Source of the DNA: CAZNXJ01 sp964577115 | Lineage (GTDB): Bacteria; Planctomycetota; Planctomycetia; Pirellulales; Pirellulaceae | Length of the DNA: 64,000 bases | Direction: 5' to 3' | Assembly: GCA_964577115.1 (NCBI GenBank) | Contig: CAZNXJ010000018.1 | Span: 45,315 to 109,314, forward strand | Part shown: in pieces, positions 55,149-63,776 of the stretch | How the letters are laid out: each line of letters starts with the position of its first letter | Position numbering within the stretch: the stretch's first letter is position 1 | Program-made: the position numbers and the translations under genes | The notes under the pieces: generated by a model | Told to the model about the DNA's origin: nothing | Databases searched by the model: none | Seen by the model: the letters and a program-made list of their open reading frames with translations, nothing else

Positions 55149-56447
55149 ATGTTTCATGAGCCCGGCAAGCTCAACGGCTTAGAACTGTTTATGGATGACT
55201 CGGCCGAACCTCAGGCATGCCCGGAGCCCCGGCGCAGGCCGCCGCATCGGCGGCGCCGGAGACGCCGGCGTTTGCGCCCCATTCATGCGGTCGTCGGCGT
55301 GCTGCTGGTCGTTGCGCTGGCCTGCATCGGTGAACCAGTCGTGCGTGCCTGGCTGCCCGAAGCGACCACTCCCACTCTGCCGCTCCGCGAATCACTCGGA
55401 CAAGCGCTTCGGCTGCGAACAATGCAGGTGTTTGCGATCGTCTGGATATTCTTCTTTGGTGCGAGCATCGGCAGCTTTCTGAACGTGGTTGTCTACCGCG
55501 CGCCGCGCGGCAAGACCTTGCTCGGTCCCTCGCGCTGCCCGCGCTGCCAGCAGACGATTCGTCCGCGGCACAATGTGCCGGTGTTCGGTTGGATCGCGCT
55601 TGGCGGCCGCTGCCGCGATTGCCGCTTGCCGATCGCCCCGCGCTATCCAATCGTGGAACTCATCGTCGGCCTCGTCTTCCTGACGCTGGCCGCGGGCGAA
55701 TTGTTCACTGGCGGAGCCACTCTTCCGATCCGCAAGCCGAACTACTACACCGGCATCGCGATGGTGGTCTTCGACCCGCAGTGGGATCTCATCGCGATCT
55801 ATCTCACCCACGCCCTGCTGGTCAGCGTACTAATCAGTTGGGGACTGATTCAGTATGACGGCGAGCGGATTCCGCGTGCCTATCTCGGGCTGGTGCCGCT
55901 CGCCGCGCTCGCATTCTCGACTCTGCTGCCGCACATCAATCCCATCCCCTGGAATGCCGGAGTCGAGCACCAGTTCCCCGCCTGCGAAGATCCGCGTTTG
56001 AACGCTCTGATCAGTAGCCTTGCAGGCGCGGGCATCGGTGGGCTAGTCGGGTGGCTTCTCGCGGGAATCGCCCAGACGGCTCACCAACCCGACCGCTGGG
56101 GACGCGCACTCGAGCACAGTTTCGGCTTTGTGGCAGCCGGCACGCTGCTCGGCTGGCAATCGATCGCCACGATCGCGATCTTTTCGAGCGTTCTGCAAGT
56201 CATTTACGCGGCGCTAGCGCACACCGAGTCCGCTCGCCGCGCCGCGCTTTTGCCGATGGCGGCCGCCGTGTGGGCAGCGATTCTTCTATGGCGCGCGACA
56301 ACCGAGTGGAGCGTGTGGCCGAGTGCGGGCGATACGCCGGTCATGCATTTGGCCGGCTGGTTGCTCGCTGGACTCGGCGCGGTTGTCATTCGAGGACTCG
56401 CCGGACAAATGCCGAGCGTGGATGCAGCAGAACGGGCGGCCGACTAA
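55149..56447 (+). CDS. Prepilin-peptidase-like (A24) membrane protein lacking both usual catalytic aspartates
   Basis: The 432-residue protein has the layout of type IV prepilin peptidases. After an unusual basic tract of eight consecutive Arg (about 34-41) come two helices (46-63, 93-110), then the zinc/methylase domain GSFLNVVVYRAPRG with CPRC (130, 133) and CRDC (155, 158), and NVPVFGWIALGGRC. A six-helix A24 part follows. Where active enzymes have Asp (ID-x6-P) this one has Gln235 (IQYDGERIP). Where they have GxGD it has LEHSFG, with no aspartate. Both substitutions suggest loss or change of peptidase activity, although the methyl-transfer half looks intact. A TATACT box lies at 55121. 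The start may also be the ATG at 55191. Confidence 0.8.
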   Translation: MFHEPGKLNGLELFMDDSAEPQACPEPRRRPPHRRRRRRRRLRPIHAVVGVLLVVALACIGEPVVRAWLPEATTPTLPLRESLGQALRLRTMQVFAIVWIFFFGASIGSFLNVVVYRAPRGKTLLGPSRCPRCQQTIRPRHNVPVFGWIALGGRCRDCRLPIAPRYPIVELIVGLVFLTLAAGELFTGGATLPIRKPNYYTGIAMVVFDPQWDLIAIYLTHALLVSVLISWGLIQYDGERIPRAYLGLVPLAALAFSTLLPHINPIPWNAGVEHQFPACEDPRLNALISSLAGAGIGGLVGWLLAGIAQTAHQPDRWGRALEHSFGFVAAGTLLGWQSIATIAIFSSVLQVIYAALAHTESARRAALLPMAAAVWAAILLWRATTEWSVWPSAGDTPVMHLAGWLLAGLGAVVIRGLAGQMPSVDAAERAAD

Positions 56448-56472
56448 TCGTGCGCGTGTCTCATAAATTTCC

Positions 56473-57030
56473 CTAATCGCCGTGTTTCTGCCGGAGGCGC
56501 GGTGAGGTGCGAGCGATCCAGTGGGCGCGTTCGAACTGATCGAGCCATTCCTGCGTGCTGGCGTCGAGCAACTTCTGGTCGATCGCCACACCGCTCGGAC
56601 ACGCTGCCCCTTGCAGCATGGCGCCCATCTGGCGGTATTTGGCGAGCGTCCGGTCGCCATAGCGGGCGAGCGGCTGGTCGTCTTCGTTCAGGAACACGAC
56701 GACTGGTACGCGCGCTCCGCCGCAGATCGACAGCTCCTGGGCCAGGTCCGGATGAGCGTCACGATCGAAGAAGCGGAGCATAATGCAGGGAGTTACCTCG
56801 GCGAATCGAGCGAATATCGGACATTGCTCGACACAATCGCCGCACCAGGTTCCGGCCAGGCATAGTACCTTGAGTTCGCGTCGAAACTCGCGGAGCACCT
56901 GCTGCTGTTCGCTGCTGAGCTGCACGCGTTCCTCGACCGCTTTCCACCGCTGCCGCTGATCGTCGGTGCCGTACGCGGCAAGGAATTCTTCGTAGGGGAG
57001 TCCTTGAGCAAATTTTTCGCTGTAGTTCAC
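56473..57030 (-). CDS. Thioredoxin-fold protein with a WCGDC active site
   Basis: The 185-residue protein has a thioredoxin fold: strand ELKVLCLAGTWCGDC (redox pair Cys63, Cys66), then strand IMLRFFDRD and the cis-proline segment GARVPVVVFLNE. No signal peptide is visible, so it is probably cytoplasmic. The extra N-terminal 50 residues are helical. Unlike classical thioredoxins (WCGPC), Asp replaces Pro in the active-site loop, which would change the redox potential. This type is often annotated as a thioredoxin family protein of unknown partner. The neighbouring genes give no pathway. Confidence 0.8.
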   Translation of the reverse strand: MNYSEKFAQGLPYEEFLAAYGTDDQRQRWKAVEERVQLSSEQQQVLREFRRELKVLCLAGTWCGDCVEQCPIFARFAEVTPCIMLRFFDRDAHPDLAQELSICGGARVPVVVFLNEDDQPLARYGDRTLAKYRQMGAMLQGAACPSGVAIDQKLLDASTQEWLDQFERAHWIARTSPRLRQKHGD

Positions 57031-57295
57031 GGGTTACCTCACCACGCAATCGTCCAAGAAGAATCGTCAGAGCCCGCTTGTTCGCGCGCCGCTGAGGGGC
57101 GTAGGGCGCCGAATGGCAACAGCCAAGTTCCGTCGGCGAGCCCTAACAGTATACTGAATGCGTGTGGCAAGCCGACCGAAAGGGCCGTGCCCAAACGACC
57201 GACTCGCGTCTTTCTGCAATTCGGCGAGTACGTCCCCGAGGACGATCTGGCTGCGGGCCCTCGACCAACATACCCGCTGACGGAGCTTTCAAGCC

Positions 57296-58465
57296 GTGCA
57301 AACGACAAACCGCCAGACGGGCTATTGCACGAACGTGCACGCCGGACGCACGCTCGAAGAGACTCTGGCCAATTTGCGCGAGCACGCTACCGGCGTTCAA
57401 AAGCGGTTGGATCCTGACACTCCGATGGGTGTCGGCCTCTGGCTCTCGAATTCCTCTGCACGGCAGATGCTGGACGACGGGCGCGTAGACGAATTCCGCG
57501 AGTTCCTCGCGCAATGGAAACTCGTCCCGTACACACTAAACGGCTTCCCGTACGGCGACTTCCATCAGGACGTCGTGCGTCATCAAGTTTATCTGCCAAC
57601 CTGGAGCGACCGAGCTCGAACCGAATACACGCTGCGGCTCGTACACATCCTCGATCAACTGCTGCCGGCCGGCGAGGAAGGCAGCATCTCGACGTTACCC
57701 ATCGCGTGGGGCCAACCGCCGCTCGGCGCCCAGCAGTGGGCCGAAGCGGCCGCTCAACTGTTCGACATCGCCACTGCGCTCGAACGGCTCGAACGCGAAA
57801 CCGGACGCCTGATTTATCTTTGCATCGAGCCCGAACCGGGCTGCGCCATTCAGCGCAGCGAGGACATGGTCGAGTTCTTCGAGCAGTACCTGTTCCCGCA
57901 CGATGGGGACCGCATGCGGCGCTATGTCCGCGTTTGCCACGATGTTTGCCACGCGGCCGTGATGTTCGAAGATCAGCAGGAAGTGCTCGACCGCTACCTC
58001 GCCTCAGGCATCCGGATCGGCAAGATCCAGATTTCGTCGGCCGTCGTCGTCAAGCTGGAGGACCGTTCGCCGGCCGAACGCAAAGAAGCCCTTGCGCAGC
58101 TGGGGCAGTTTGTCGAACCCCGCTACCTGCATCAGACGGTGATCCGCGACGCGCAGGGAGTACGCTTCTTTGAAGACCTTCCCGACGCGCTCGCCTCGGT
58201 AGAGGATCCAGTGGACGCAGGCGGCGAGTGGCGCGTCCACTTCCATGTGCCGATTTATCTCGATCGCTTCGGTGCGATTGAAACCTCGCGGGACGCCATC
58301 GCGCAGTGTCTCGACGCGACTGCCTCGATGACCGACCTCAAGCATCTCGAAGTCGAAACGTACGCTTGGGGCGTTTTGCCTCCCGACCTGCGTCACGAGC
58401 AACTCGCCGACGGCATCGCGGAAGAGATGCGGTGGCTGTTCGAAAGGATGAAGAACGAAGCCTAA
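57296..58465 (+). CDS. eboE: EboE-like metabolite traffic protein (TIM-barrel)
   Basis: The 389-residue protein matches EboE of the ebo gene cluster. Its start QTGYCTNVHAGRTLEETL and TPMGVGLWLS are characteristic. It has the xylose-isomerase-like TIM-barrel layout with TLNGFPYGDFHQDVVRHQVYLPTW and YLCIEPEPGCAIQ. In cyanobacteria and other bacteria the ebo genes help move a metabolite precursor to the periplasm; scytonemin monomer is the studied case. The enzymatic role of EboE itself is not settled. The start is GTG at 57296 with GGAG about ten bases upstream. It faces an eboB-like gene 62 bases away, an arrangement unlike the usual co-directional cluster. Confidence 0.85.
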   Translation: MQTTNRQTGYCTNVHAGRTLEETLANLREHATGVQKRLDPDTPMGVGLWLSNSSARQMLDDGRVDEFREFLAQWKLVPYTLNGFPYGDFHQDVVRHQVYLPTWSDRARTEYTLRLVHILDQLLPAGEEGSISTLPIAWGQPPLGAQQWAEAAAQLFDIATALERLERETGRLIYLCIEPEPGCAIQRSEDMVEFFEQYLFPHDGDRMRRYVRVCHDVCHAAVMFEDQQEVLDRYLASGIRIGKIQISSAVVVKLEDRSPAERKEALAQLGQFVEPRYLHQTVIRDAQGVRFFEDLPDALASVEDPVDAGGEWRVHFHVPIYLDRFGAIETSRDAIAQCLDATASMTDLKHLEVETYAWGVLPPDLRHEQLADGIAEEMRWLFERMKNEA

Positions 58466-58527
58466 GGGCGGAGGAGGGAAGCCACTCTAGCCCCTGGCTC
58501 CATCCTTCCAATTCCACCAATTTCTCG

Positions 58528-59376
58528 TCACCCTGCGACGGCTTCGCCGACTTCCGCTTCCACTTCGATCCGAATGGGTCGAATGTCCCACTTGGGCGAC
58601 TGGCCGAGGAAGCGCGCAGGGTTGTTGTGGAAGACTTCGATGGCTTCCTGGAGTGAATGGCCACGGCGTCGGAACTCGACGACGCACTCCTGTAGCGTAA
58701 ACGGATCGCTGGGTCCCCAGTCGGCCGACGAGTTCACCAGGATCCGTTCGGTGCCATACATCTCGAGCATATCGACAGCTCGCTTGGGCGAACACTTCGT
58801 AATCGGGTAGAGCGTAAAGCCGACCCAGTAGCCGGCATCGAGCGGCGCTCGGATCGTGTGCTCTTCCACATGATCGATCCATACGCGCTCAGGATTCACG
58901 TTCATACTCGCCAGGACTTCGAGCGTGCGTTTGGTGCCACGCACCTTGTCTTGCAAGTGCGGCGTGTGGATCAGGATCAATTGATCGTGCTTGATGGCCA
59001 GTTCGACCTGCGCGAGAAACGCCTCTTCTTCGTTCTTGGTGGTCTTGTGGAACCCGATTTCACCGACACCAATCACCGTCGGCTTTTTGAAGAACTCGGG
59101 CATTTGCCGCAGGACTTCACGAGTCAGCTCGGGGTTCTCGGCCTCCTTCGGATTCACCGCGACCCAGCTGTAGTGCTTGATGCCGTACTGGGCGGCACGC
59201 GTCGGTTCGAATTCACTGATCTGGCGGAAGTAGTCGATAAACGTTTCCGGATAGAGACGATCGAACCCTGCCCAGAACGCAGGCTCGCACACCGCGACGA
59301 CACCCGACATCGCCATTCGTTCGTAGTCCTGAGCCGTGCGCGCGATCGCATGGTAATGCGGCTGTATGATCTGCAT
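58528..59376 (-). CDS. eboB: EboB-like TatD-family metal-dependent hydrolase
   Basis: This 282-residue protein is a TatD-type amidohydrolase. The metal-site residues are all recognisable: HYH (His7, His9), Glu106 in GVGEIGFHKTTKNEEEA, His137 in LILIHTPH, His169 in VWIDHVEEHT and Asp219 in NSSADWGPSDP. The N-terminus PHYHAIARTAQDYERM matches EboB. It is the expected partner of eboE, encoded next door in convergent orientation. A co-directional 78-residue gene lies just upstream. The start is the ATG at 59376 with GGAG nine bases before; an ATG five codons further up is less likely. The natural substrate is unknown. Confidence 0.85.
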   Translation of the reverse strand: MQIIQPHYHAIARTAQDYERMAMSGVVAVCEPAFWAGFDRLYPETFIDYFRQISEFEPTRAAQYGIKHYSWVAVNPKEAENPELTREVLRQMPEFFKKPTVIGVGEIGFHKTTKNEEEAFLAQVELAIKHDQLILIHTPHLQDKVRGTKRTLEVLASMNVNPERVWIDHVEEHTIRAPLDAGYWVGFTLYPITKCSPKRAVDMLEMYGTERILVNSSADWGPSDPFTLQECVVEFRRRGHSLQEAIEVFHNNPARFLGQSPKWDIRPIRIEVEAEVGEAVAG

Positions 59377-59421
59377 CGATGATGTCTCCACTCGAACAGG
59401 AAAAAAGCCCCCAGACCGAAG

Positions 59422-59658
59422 TCAGGCCGGATCCGAGAAGAGCAGCAAGAGTTGCTCGGCGCGATTCTGCCCCGTATTGGGATCGGCGAGCAGAGCGAGC
59501 GCCTTCTGGATCAGTTCGCGGCGCGGATCGTTCAGTTCTTCCGCGGCCCCCTCCTTTTCCGCGGCCCGATCATAGCGATCGAGCATCGCCGCGACTTCGA
59601 TCAACATGCAGCGGGTATCGAGGTAGTAATTGTCGAGAACTCGAGAAGCAGTCAGCAT
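59422..59658 (-). CDS. Small helical protein upstream of eboB
   Basis: The 78-residue protein starts MLTASRVLDNYYLDTRCML and is predicted to be wholly helical: RCMLIEVAAMLDRYDRA, then RRELIQKALALLADP, then RAEQLLLLFSDP. The longer frame to 59826 gives Pro/Arg-rich sequence that does not look coding. It lies 45 bases upstream of eboB on the same strand, so the two are probably cotranscribed. I do not recognise a named family. The sharp switch from noncoding-looking to clean amphipathic sequence at this ATG is the main support. Confidence 0.6.
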   Translation of the reverse strand: MLTASRVLDNYYLDTRCMLIEVAAMLDRYDRAAEKEGAAEELNDPRRELIQKALALLADPNTGQNRAEQLLLLFSDPA

Positions 59659-59923
59659 GGGTTTCACCCGCGAAAGCAAGGGAGGAAAAAAACCGGCAGG
59701 GCGCAGGCAGGCGGGCTGATCGTCAATCACCAACTGTATTGTTGCTCGCCCACTGGAGCGGGCCAAGAGGGCGGCTCGATGGAACGGTGCTGGCGTCGCG
59801 CGGGACCGGACGCGGTACGGCAGCATTCATGGAGCACTTCAGACGGGCATGCCCGGCACCATTCGGGCGAGCATCTAGAAGCAGGCCGCCGCGAGAATTC
59901 GCTCGCTCAATGGACCGGCCGCA

Positions 59924-60769
59924 TCACTCAATTTCGTACAGATGCGGCCAATTCTTACCCGTGACGAACAAGCGATCGGCCTGGGCGTCGTAGGCGATGC
60001 CGTTCAGCACATGGTCGTTGCCGCGGCGCTGACTGGCGGGGTAGAGATGGCGCAGGTCGAGCCAGCCGAGCACCTGGCCGGTGCGCGGCGAGATGCGGAC
60101 GATGTAGTCTTCCTGCCAGACGTTCGCGTAGATTTCGCCCCGCACGAATTCGAGCTCGTTCAGATTGCGAATGCGCTGCCGGCCATCCTGCACCGTAATC
60201 CGCCGTACAACGCGAAACGTCTTGGGATCCAGGAAACGCAGGATCGACGTCCCGTCGCTCATGATCAGATGCGTGCCGTCGGACGTGAGTCCCCACCCTT
60301 CCCCGGCATAACGAAATGTCTCGCCGGTCGGCCGCAGGGTATCGATGTCATAGACGAACGCTGTCCGCTCGCGCCACGTCAGCTGATAGAGCTTGCCGCC
60401 ATGCACGGCGATCCCTTCACCGAAGTACTTCCGATCGAGCTGGAATTGCTCGAGCACCTCCCCCGTTTCGAGTGTTACTCGGCGCAAGGATGACTCGCCA
60501 TACTTCCCCGTCCCTTCATACAGAGCTCCATCGTGCACCACGAGCCCCTGGCAGTAGGCCTGCGGATCATGCGGAAACTCGTTGACGACGCGCGGCCGAG
60601 TCACCTCGGCGGTCGCGGCGGCCATCGTACGGAAGTAAACGAACAGGCCGCCGAGCGCGAGGGCAACGACGAGCGTGAGGGACAACCACCGCCAATGGCC
60701 GCGCAGCCGAGGCGCGGCGGACGGATGGGCCGCCGAGGGCCGAGACGAGGCGTGCGTCACCACGGGCAT
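59924..60769 (-). CDS. Membrane-anchored glutaminyl-peptide cyclotransferase
   Basis: The 281-residue protein resembles the plant/bacterial type of glutaminyl cyclase, which turns N-terminal glutamine into pyroglutamate. It has an N-terminal basic segment and one membrane helix (about 27-47), then a five-bladed beta-propeller. Recognisable segments are DPQAYCQGLVVHDGALYEGTGKYGESSL, KYFGEGIAVHGGKLYQLTW, YAGEGWGLTSDGTHLIMSDG, LNELEFVRGEIYANVWQEDYIVRI and HVLNGIAYDAQADRLFVTGKNWPHLYEI. The domain would lie in the periplasm. The ATG at 60769 gives a sensible anchor. The longer reading to 60853 is possible but adds no recognisable sequence. Confidence 0.88.
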   Translation of the reverse strand: MPVVTHASSRPSAAHPSAAPRLRGHWRWLSLTLVVALALGGLFVYFRTMAAATAEVTRPRVVNEFPHDPQAYCQGLVVHDGALYEGTGKYGESSLRRVTLETGEVLEQFQLDRKYFGEGIAVHGGKLYQLTWRERTAFVYDIDTLRPTGETFRYAGEGWGLTSDGTHLIMSDGTSILRFLDPKTFRVVRRITVQDGRQRIRNLNELEFVRGEIYANVWQEDYIVRISPRTGQVLGWLDLRHLYPASQRRGNDHVLNGIAYDAQADRLFVTGKNWPHLYEIE

Positions 60770-60869
60770 GGCATTGATGGGGGCGTGAAGGTACCGAATG
60801 AATCGTCGGAGAAGGACGGAGCATAACCGAACATCACGGGGCCGCAGAGGCACGCGAGCGTTGCTTGCC

Positions 60870-63056
60870 TTAGTATTCGTGCGCTTCCCCGTCCTGCTCG
60901 CTGACCGCCGCGATCTGCGTCTCGGCGACTTGCCGAATCACACGTTGATCGACTTCCTGTTTGAGCCGTGTTATCGCTTCGGACACCGGCATCGCACCGA
61001 GATCGCCGTCGATTCGATCGCGAACGGCGACCGACCGAGTTTCTGCTTCCTTCGGACCGACGATCAGCATGTAGGGTATCAGTTCGAGCTGCGCGTCGCG
61101 AATCTTCGCTTGCACCTTCGCGTTCCGCTTGTCGATCGAGGTGCGAAACCCGGCCGCGCGGAACTCGGCATCGACCGCCTGCGCGTACTCATTCGACTTC
61201 TCGCTGAGCGGCAGGATTCGCACCTGCTCCGGCGCAAGCCACAGCGGGAACGCGCCGGCAACGTGCTCGATCAACATGCCGACGAACCGTTCCATCGACC
61301 CGAACGGTGCGCGGTGAATCATGACGGGCTGGTGCGGCCGGTTGTCCGGCCCGATGTATTCCAGCTTGAAACGAGCCGGGAGGTTGTAGTCGAGCTGCAC
61401 GGTGCCGAGCTGCCACTGGCGGCCGATACAGTCGCGAACCATGAAATCGGCCTTCGGACCATAAAACGCCGCCTCGCCCTGCTGCTCGTCGAACGGCATC
61501 CCCGACTCGACCAGCACCCGGCGCAGCGCCGCCTCGGCTTGCTCCCAAACTTCATCGCTGCCGACGTATTTGTCGCTGTCCGGATCACGCAGCGAGAGCT
61601 GCACGCGATAATCCGAGAATCCGACGCTCGACAGCACGAACCGAGTCAGCTCGAGGGTCGCCCGGAACTCTTCTTCCACCTGATCGGGGGTGCAGAAGAT
61701 ATGCGCATCGTCTTGAGTCAGCCCGCGAACGCGCAGCATGCCATTGAGTTCACCCGTCTGCTCGTGCCGATACACGGTGCCGAACTCGAAGAGCCGCAGC
61801 GGTAGCTCGCGATAACTGCGCGGCGCCGACTTGTAGATCTCGATGTGATGCGGGCAGTTCATCGGTTTGAGCAAGTAGCGCTCTTGCTGAACTTCCCAGC
61901 GCCGCAGTATCGCGAGCTTCTCCTCAACCGGCTTGGCCACGTCATAGTCGGGCAGCTGCACATCGAGCACGCGCGCCGCCTCGAGCAGCTTGAGTTCGCC
62001 GGCCTCGTCGAGTTCGTTCTCCCGGAGACGCCGGATCCAGGCATCGACGAGCTGCCCTGCGTCGTTGCCAAAGATGGGTGGGAACTGCGAGTCACGATAA
62101 TAGGGGAAGTGGCCACTGGTCTCGTACAAGTCGACGCGACCAATGTGCGGGCTGTACACCGGCTGATAACCTCGGCGCAGAAGTTCCTGCCGGATGAAGT
62201 TTTCGAGGAGCGAACGGACGAGCGCGCCTTTGGGCAGCCACAAGCAGAGCCCCTGGCCGACGATGTCGGGCTGGATGTGGAAGAGGCCGAGCTGCCGGCC
62301 GAGCACGCGGTGGTCGCGGCGTTTTGCTTCCTCAAGCTGATCCAGGTAGTTCTGGAGGTCCTTCTTGCTGAACCAGGCCGTACCGTACAGGCGCTGGAGC
62401 TGCTTGTTGCGCGCGTCGCCTTTCCAGTATGAGCCAGCGACGGACAGGAGTTTGAAGGCTTTGATCTTGCCCGCGTCGGGAATGTGGGGACCGCGGCACA
62501 AATCGATGAATTCGCCCTGGCGATAGAATCCGAGGGTTGGATGGTCCGCGAGCCCGGTCTCGATGTGCTCGACTTTCAGCGGCTGCTGAAGGTCACGGCA
62601 CAGGCCGATCGCCTTTTCGCGATCGAGCGAAAACTGCTCGAACGGTTCCGCCGCCTCGATGATCTTGGCCATCTCAGCTTCGATCTTCGGAAAGTCGTCT
62701 TCGCTGATTTTGTGCGGCAGATCGAAGTCGTAATAAAAACCGCTGCCGGTGGTCGGCCCGAAGGCCAGCGATACGCCGTCATACAGCCGCATAACCGCGC
62801 GGGCCATGACGTGCGCGCACGAGTGGCGCAGCACGCTGAGCGCTTCCGGATCGCGTTCGGTCAGCAGGCGCAGAGGAATCGGTCGCTTGCTCGTACAGTC
62901 GGCCAGTGGCCGATTCGCGTCGACGATCTGGCCATCGACCTGAGCTGCAATGACGGCCGCAGCGAGCCGCGAACCAATCGAGCGGGCAACGTCCATGGCA
63001 GTCGCGTCGTCGGGGTACTCGACGACTTTGCCATCCGGTAGCTGAACTTCAATCAT
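60870..63056 (-). CDS. thrS: Threonyl-tRNA synthetase with an internal insertion
   Basis: The 728-residue enzyme charges tRNA-Thr. Residues 1-60 are a TGS domain (MIEVQLPDGKVVEY). The editing domain has HSCAHVMARAV, and the catalytic core has motif 2 around RHEQTGELNGMLRVRGLTQDDAHIF and motif 3 in HRAPFGSMERFVGMLIEH. The C-terminal anticodon domain ends in Asp/Glu-rich sequence. E. coli ThrRS has about 642 residues. The extra length is largely an insertion of about 60 residues between SGHFPYYRDSQFPP and LLKPMNCPHH, just ahead of the zinc-binding Cys. The MNCPHH form replaces E. coli MNCPGH. The start is the ATG at 63056. The longer reading to 63254 is not family-like. Confidence 0.95.
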   Translation of the reverse strand: MIEVQLPDGKVVEYPDDATAMDVARSIGSRLAAAVIAAQVDGQIVDANRPLADCTSKRPIPLRLLTERDPEALSVLRHSCAHVMARAVMRLYDGVSLAFGPTTGSGFYYDFDLPHKISEDDFPKIEAEMAKIIEAAEPFEQFSLDREKAIGLCRDLQQPLKVEHIETGLADHPTLGFYRQGEFIDLCRGPHIPDAGKIKAFKLLSVAGSYWKGDARNKQLQRLYGTAWFSKKDLQNYLDQLEEAKRRDHRVLGRQLGLFHIQPDIVGQGLCLWLPKGALVRSLLENFIRQELLRRGYQPVYSPHIGRVDLYETSGHFPYYRDSQFPPIFGNDAGQLVDAWIRRLRENELDEAGELKLLEAARVLDVQLPDYDVAKPVEEKLAILRRWEVQQERYLLKPMNCPHHIEIYKSAPRSYRELPLRLFEFGTVYRHEQTGELNGMLRVRGLTQDDAHIFCTPDQVEEEFRATLELTRFVLSSVGFSDYRVQLSLRDPDSDKYVGSDEVWEQAEAALRRVLVESGMPFDEQQGEAAFYGPKADFMVRDCIGRQWQLGTVQLDYNLPARFKLEYIGPDNRPHQPVMIHRAPFGSMERFVGMLIEHVAGAFPLWLAPEQVRILPLSEKSNEYAQAVDAEFRAAGFRTSIDKRNAKVQAKIRDAQLELIPYMLIVGPKEAETRSVAVRDRIDGDLGAMPVSEAITRLKQEVDQRVIRQVAETQIAAVSEQDGEAHEY

Positions 63057-63275
63057 AGGTGTATCGGGGTTTCGAATTGGGGTCGGCGACCGCGCGGCGA
63101 TAGGAGCGGGGCATCGCACGTGCGTGGCGGCCGGGCCGCAACGAGCGACGATCTCGGACAAAGCGGCGGGGACCATTCGTCCGGAGTCCGGAGATGCCTC
63201 CGCCTGATCTACCGGTAAGAGCCGCGAAACCGGGTCCAAGTTCACTTGGCACAAGCCGGGGGAGGAACGCCGGTT

Positions 63276-63303
63276 ATCATAGGGGGACGGCCGGAAGCGT
63301 CAA
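63276..63303 (-). promoter_or_regulatory. Sigma70-like promoter of thrS
   Basis: On the minus strand TTGACG (63303-63298) and TATGAT (63281-63276) are 16 bases apart. A second TTGACG lies directly upstream (63309-63304). Transcription would start near 63269, giving a thrS leader of about 210 bases. The promoter overlaps the 3' end of the upstream gene. Confidence 0.55.
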
Positions 63304-63305
63304 CG

Positions 63306-63776
63306 TCAACCTTGCTCTTTCTGCCGCCGCTGCTGATCACGGACATAAACGCGCAGTTGCTCGCTGGTCCACCCGTTTTTCTCGGCCAGAGCCAACATTT
63401 TTCGCTGCTCGTCGGGAGGCAGCCGCGCGACCGCGGCATGCGCGGACCAGCTCAGGCCAGGACGGCGGACGCTGGGCGACACGCGGCGAGCGACCGACTC
63501 GTAGCGCTGGAGCATGTCGGCCGAAACGATGCCTTCGCAGGCCTGCGAAAAGGCCTCGCCAAACCGCGCATCCCCGCTGTTCAATAGGTCCCCAATCCAC
63601 CAGGGGCTGGCACGCTGCGCCCAGATAGCGAACTGGAGCGGCCCGAGCCATTCTTCGACCGCCGGCTTCCCCTCGATCTTGACCGTGGTCCCGGTAAAAC
63701 GGAAGGGGCCGAGCCGCAACGTTGGCGGGTCGCTCGACGCATCGATCGGCGGCGACGGTTCGTCGTGGGAACTCAT
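63306..63776 (-). CDS. Hypothetical protein
   Basis: The 156-residue protein starts at the ATG at 63776 (MSSHDEP); an ATG five codons further up is also possible. A Pro/Ser-rich N-terminus precedes a middle segment with VEEWLGPLQFAIWAQRASPWWIGDLLNSGDARFG. The C-terminal part reads SWSAHAAVARLPPDEQRKMLALAEKNGWTSEQLRVYVRDQQR. This helical pattern (W/LS-x-H-x-x-VA-x-LPPxEQ ... A-x-x-x-GW-T/S) recurs in plasmid- or phage-type ParB-like and KfrA-like proteins, but no catalytic motif is seen. The function is unknown. No signal peptide or membrane helix is visible. Confidence 0.6.
   Translation of the reverse strand: MSSHDEPSPPIDASSDPPTLRLGPFRFTGTTVKIEGKPAVEEWLGPLQFAIWAQRASPWWIGDLLNSGDARFGEAFSQACEGIVSADMLQRYESVARRVSPSVRRPGLSWSAHAAVARLPPDEQRKMLALAEKNGWTSEQLRVYVRDQQRRQKEQG

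Noticed and set aside
63057..63269. Possible T-box or other riboswitch in the thrS leader.
   Set aside because: I saw no T-box consensus and no clear terminator-antiterminator pair, and T-boxes are not expected in this phylum.
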